Positions 8,792 through 8,998 of a stretch of 8,998 nt of DNA are shown here, piece by piece. The notes under the pieces are model-generated. The model saw only the letters and a list, made by a program, of their open reading frames with translations, had not been told where the DNA came from and searched no databases. The first letter of the stretch is position 1; the number at the start of each line of letters is the position of its first letter. This DNA is from Lactobacillaceae bacterium (GTDB lineage: Bacteria > Bacillota > Bacilli > Lactobacillales > Lactobacillaceae): positions 1 to 8,998 of the forward strand of contig JAITDY010000051.1 of the NCBI GenBank assembly GCA_031282325.1, read 5' to 3'. The position numbers and the translations under genes are program-made.

Positions 8792-8832
8792 ATGTAATAA
8801 GTGGTGCGTCCACCACTTAAGATTAATACCAT
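8788..8832 (-). CDS. Very short open frame overlapping the start of the membrane gene (doubtful)
   Basis: ATG at 8832 opens a 14-codon frame (MVLILSGGRTTYYI) that runs through the hairpin and ends at TGA 8788-8790. This overlaps the ATG of the membrane protein as ATGA, a typical coupling junction, and could be a leader peptide that brings ribosomes to a start lacking its own ribosome site. It has no Shine-Dalgarno site itself and may be chance. Confidence 0.15.
   Translation of the reverse strand: MVLILSGGRTTYYI
8798..8819. promoter_or_regulatory. Perfect 9-bp inverted repeat in front of the membrane gene start
   Basis: TAAGTGGTG and CACCACTTA pair perfectly around a 4-base loop (CGTC on plus, GACG on minus). 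Five of the nine pairs are G-C, which stands out in this AT-rich DNA. No T run follows on either strand, so it is not a normal terminator. In the minus-strand transcript its 3' arm ends six bases before ATG 8791, exactly where a Shine-Dalgarno site belongs. It may be a translational control hairpin, or a palindromic operator at DNA level. Confidence 0.6.
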
Positions 8833-8870
8833 GCAAATTCTAGAAATTTACAAATTTGTTTTTTATTCAT
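8823..8870 (-). CDS. Putative 15-residue micro-peptide (doubtful)
   Basis: ATG at 8870 opens MNKKQICKFLEFAWY and ends at TAA 8823-8825. It is basic at the start and aromatic or hydrophobic at the end, broadly like the two short frames upstream. It has no ribosome site. A frame of this length is expected by chance in AT-rich DNA, so it is listed only because of its neighbours. Confidence 0.12.
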   Translation of the reverse strand: MNKKQICKFLEFAWY

Positions 8871-8877
8871 GCAGTCA

Positions 8878-8931
8878 TTATGAATATACCCAATCCACAA
8901 AGGCACGAGCTAGTGATTTCAAAAATTTCAT
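8878..8931 (-). CDS. Putative 17-residue amphipathic micro-peptide (doubtful)
   Basis: ATG at 8931 opens MKFLKSLARAFVDWVYS, ending at TAA 8878-8880. The peptide alternates basic and hydrophobic residues in the manner of a short amphipathic helix, and it resembles the frame just upstream (shared L-K, R-A and D-W in the same order). Its ATG begins one base after the stop of that frame. Only a weak GAGA precedes it. It could be a small secreted or membrane-active peptide served by the ABC cassette downstream, or chance. Confidence 0.22.
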   Translation of the reverse strand: MKFLKSLARAFVDWVYS

Positions 8932-8932
8932 T

Positions 8933-8998
8933 TTATCTCGTAGCCCAATCAAATACTGCTCTAAAAAATTTTAACAAGATTTGACATTCGTTTTCTTT
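8933..8998 (-). CDS. C-terminal end of a short open frame similar to the following micro-peptide (doubtful, runs off the right edge)
   Basis: The frame enters from the right edge and stops at TAA 8933-8935. Its last residues are LLKFFRAVFDWATR, which align with FLKSLARAFVDWVYS of the next frame when one gap is allowed (L, K, R, A, D, W shared). Its start is not visible; TTG at 8974 is the only in-window candidate and lacks a ribosome site. It may instead be the tail of a larger gene. Confidence 0.2.
   Translation of the reverse strand, partial: KENECQILLKFFRAVFDWATR
8981..8986 (+). promoter_or_regulatory. Consensus -35 element pointing out of the right edge
   Basis: TTGACA on the plus strand at 8981-8986 matches the -35 consensus. 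A matching -10 at 17-base spacing would fall just outside the window. It could drive a divergent gene to the right. With half of the promoter unseen, this is a weak call. Confidence 0.2.

Noticed and set aside
8789..8836. TTG 8836 as the start of the membrane protein
   Set aside because: The extra 15 residues are encoded largely by the palindrome, there is no ribosome site, and the hydrophobic protein begins naturally with MKKIL at ATG 8791.
8881..8985. Plus-strand 34-codon frame starting MNIPNPQRHELV
   Set aside because: No ribosome site, it overlaps the opposite-strand frames, and it is short enough to occur by chance. It shows no family resemblance.

Overview
The window comes from a very AT-rich genome with Shine-Dalgarno-type ribosome sites. 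This suggests a low-GC member of the Bacillota, probably a lactic acid bacterium. The genus is an inference; there is no rRNA or other marker here. Every convincing gene lies on the minus strand, so the layout is read from right to left.

Right end (8998-8788): no convincing long gene. It holds several tiny overlapping reading frames, two of which share an LK..RA..DW pattern, and a perfect 9-bp hairpin (8798-8819). The hairpin sits directly in front of the next gene, where a Shine-Dalgarno site would be expected.

8791-7023: a two-gene ABC cassette, made of a roughly 395-residue polytopic membrane protein and a short 193-residue ATPase. Their stop and start codons overlap by one base. Nothing in the sequence reveals the substrate.

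6975-2081: a very large single-chain restriction-modification enzyme of the Type ISP kind (relatives LlaGI and LlaBIII). It has an Mrr-like nuclease, a superfamily 2 helicase/translocase, a coiled-coil insert, an N6-adenine methyltransferase and a target-recognition region. This is the key observation of the window: a perfect (CT)14 tract (6910-6937; (AG)14 in the gene) lies inside its 5' coding region. With 14 units the only credible start (ATG at 6975) reads out of frame and stops after 36 codons. With 13 or 16 units it would join the 1528-residue open frame and give a full protein of about 1630 residues. The gene is therefore a likely phase-variable restriction-modification switch, captured here in the OFF state.

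1964-255: a complete-length ABC exporter (fused membrane and ATPase domains) with every catalytic motif present. It has lost a usable start codon, is preceded by an in-frame TAG, and is interrupted by an in-frame TAA inside the ATPase domain. It is probably a recent pseudogene. A rho-independent terminator (221-253) follows it.

186-1: the N-terminus of a secreted or membrane-anchored protein that runs off the left edge.

Together this looks like an accessory region: defence, transport and possibly small-peptide genes, with one gene switched off by a repeat and another by point mutations.
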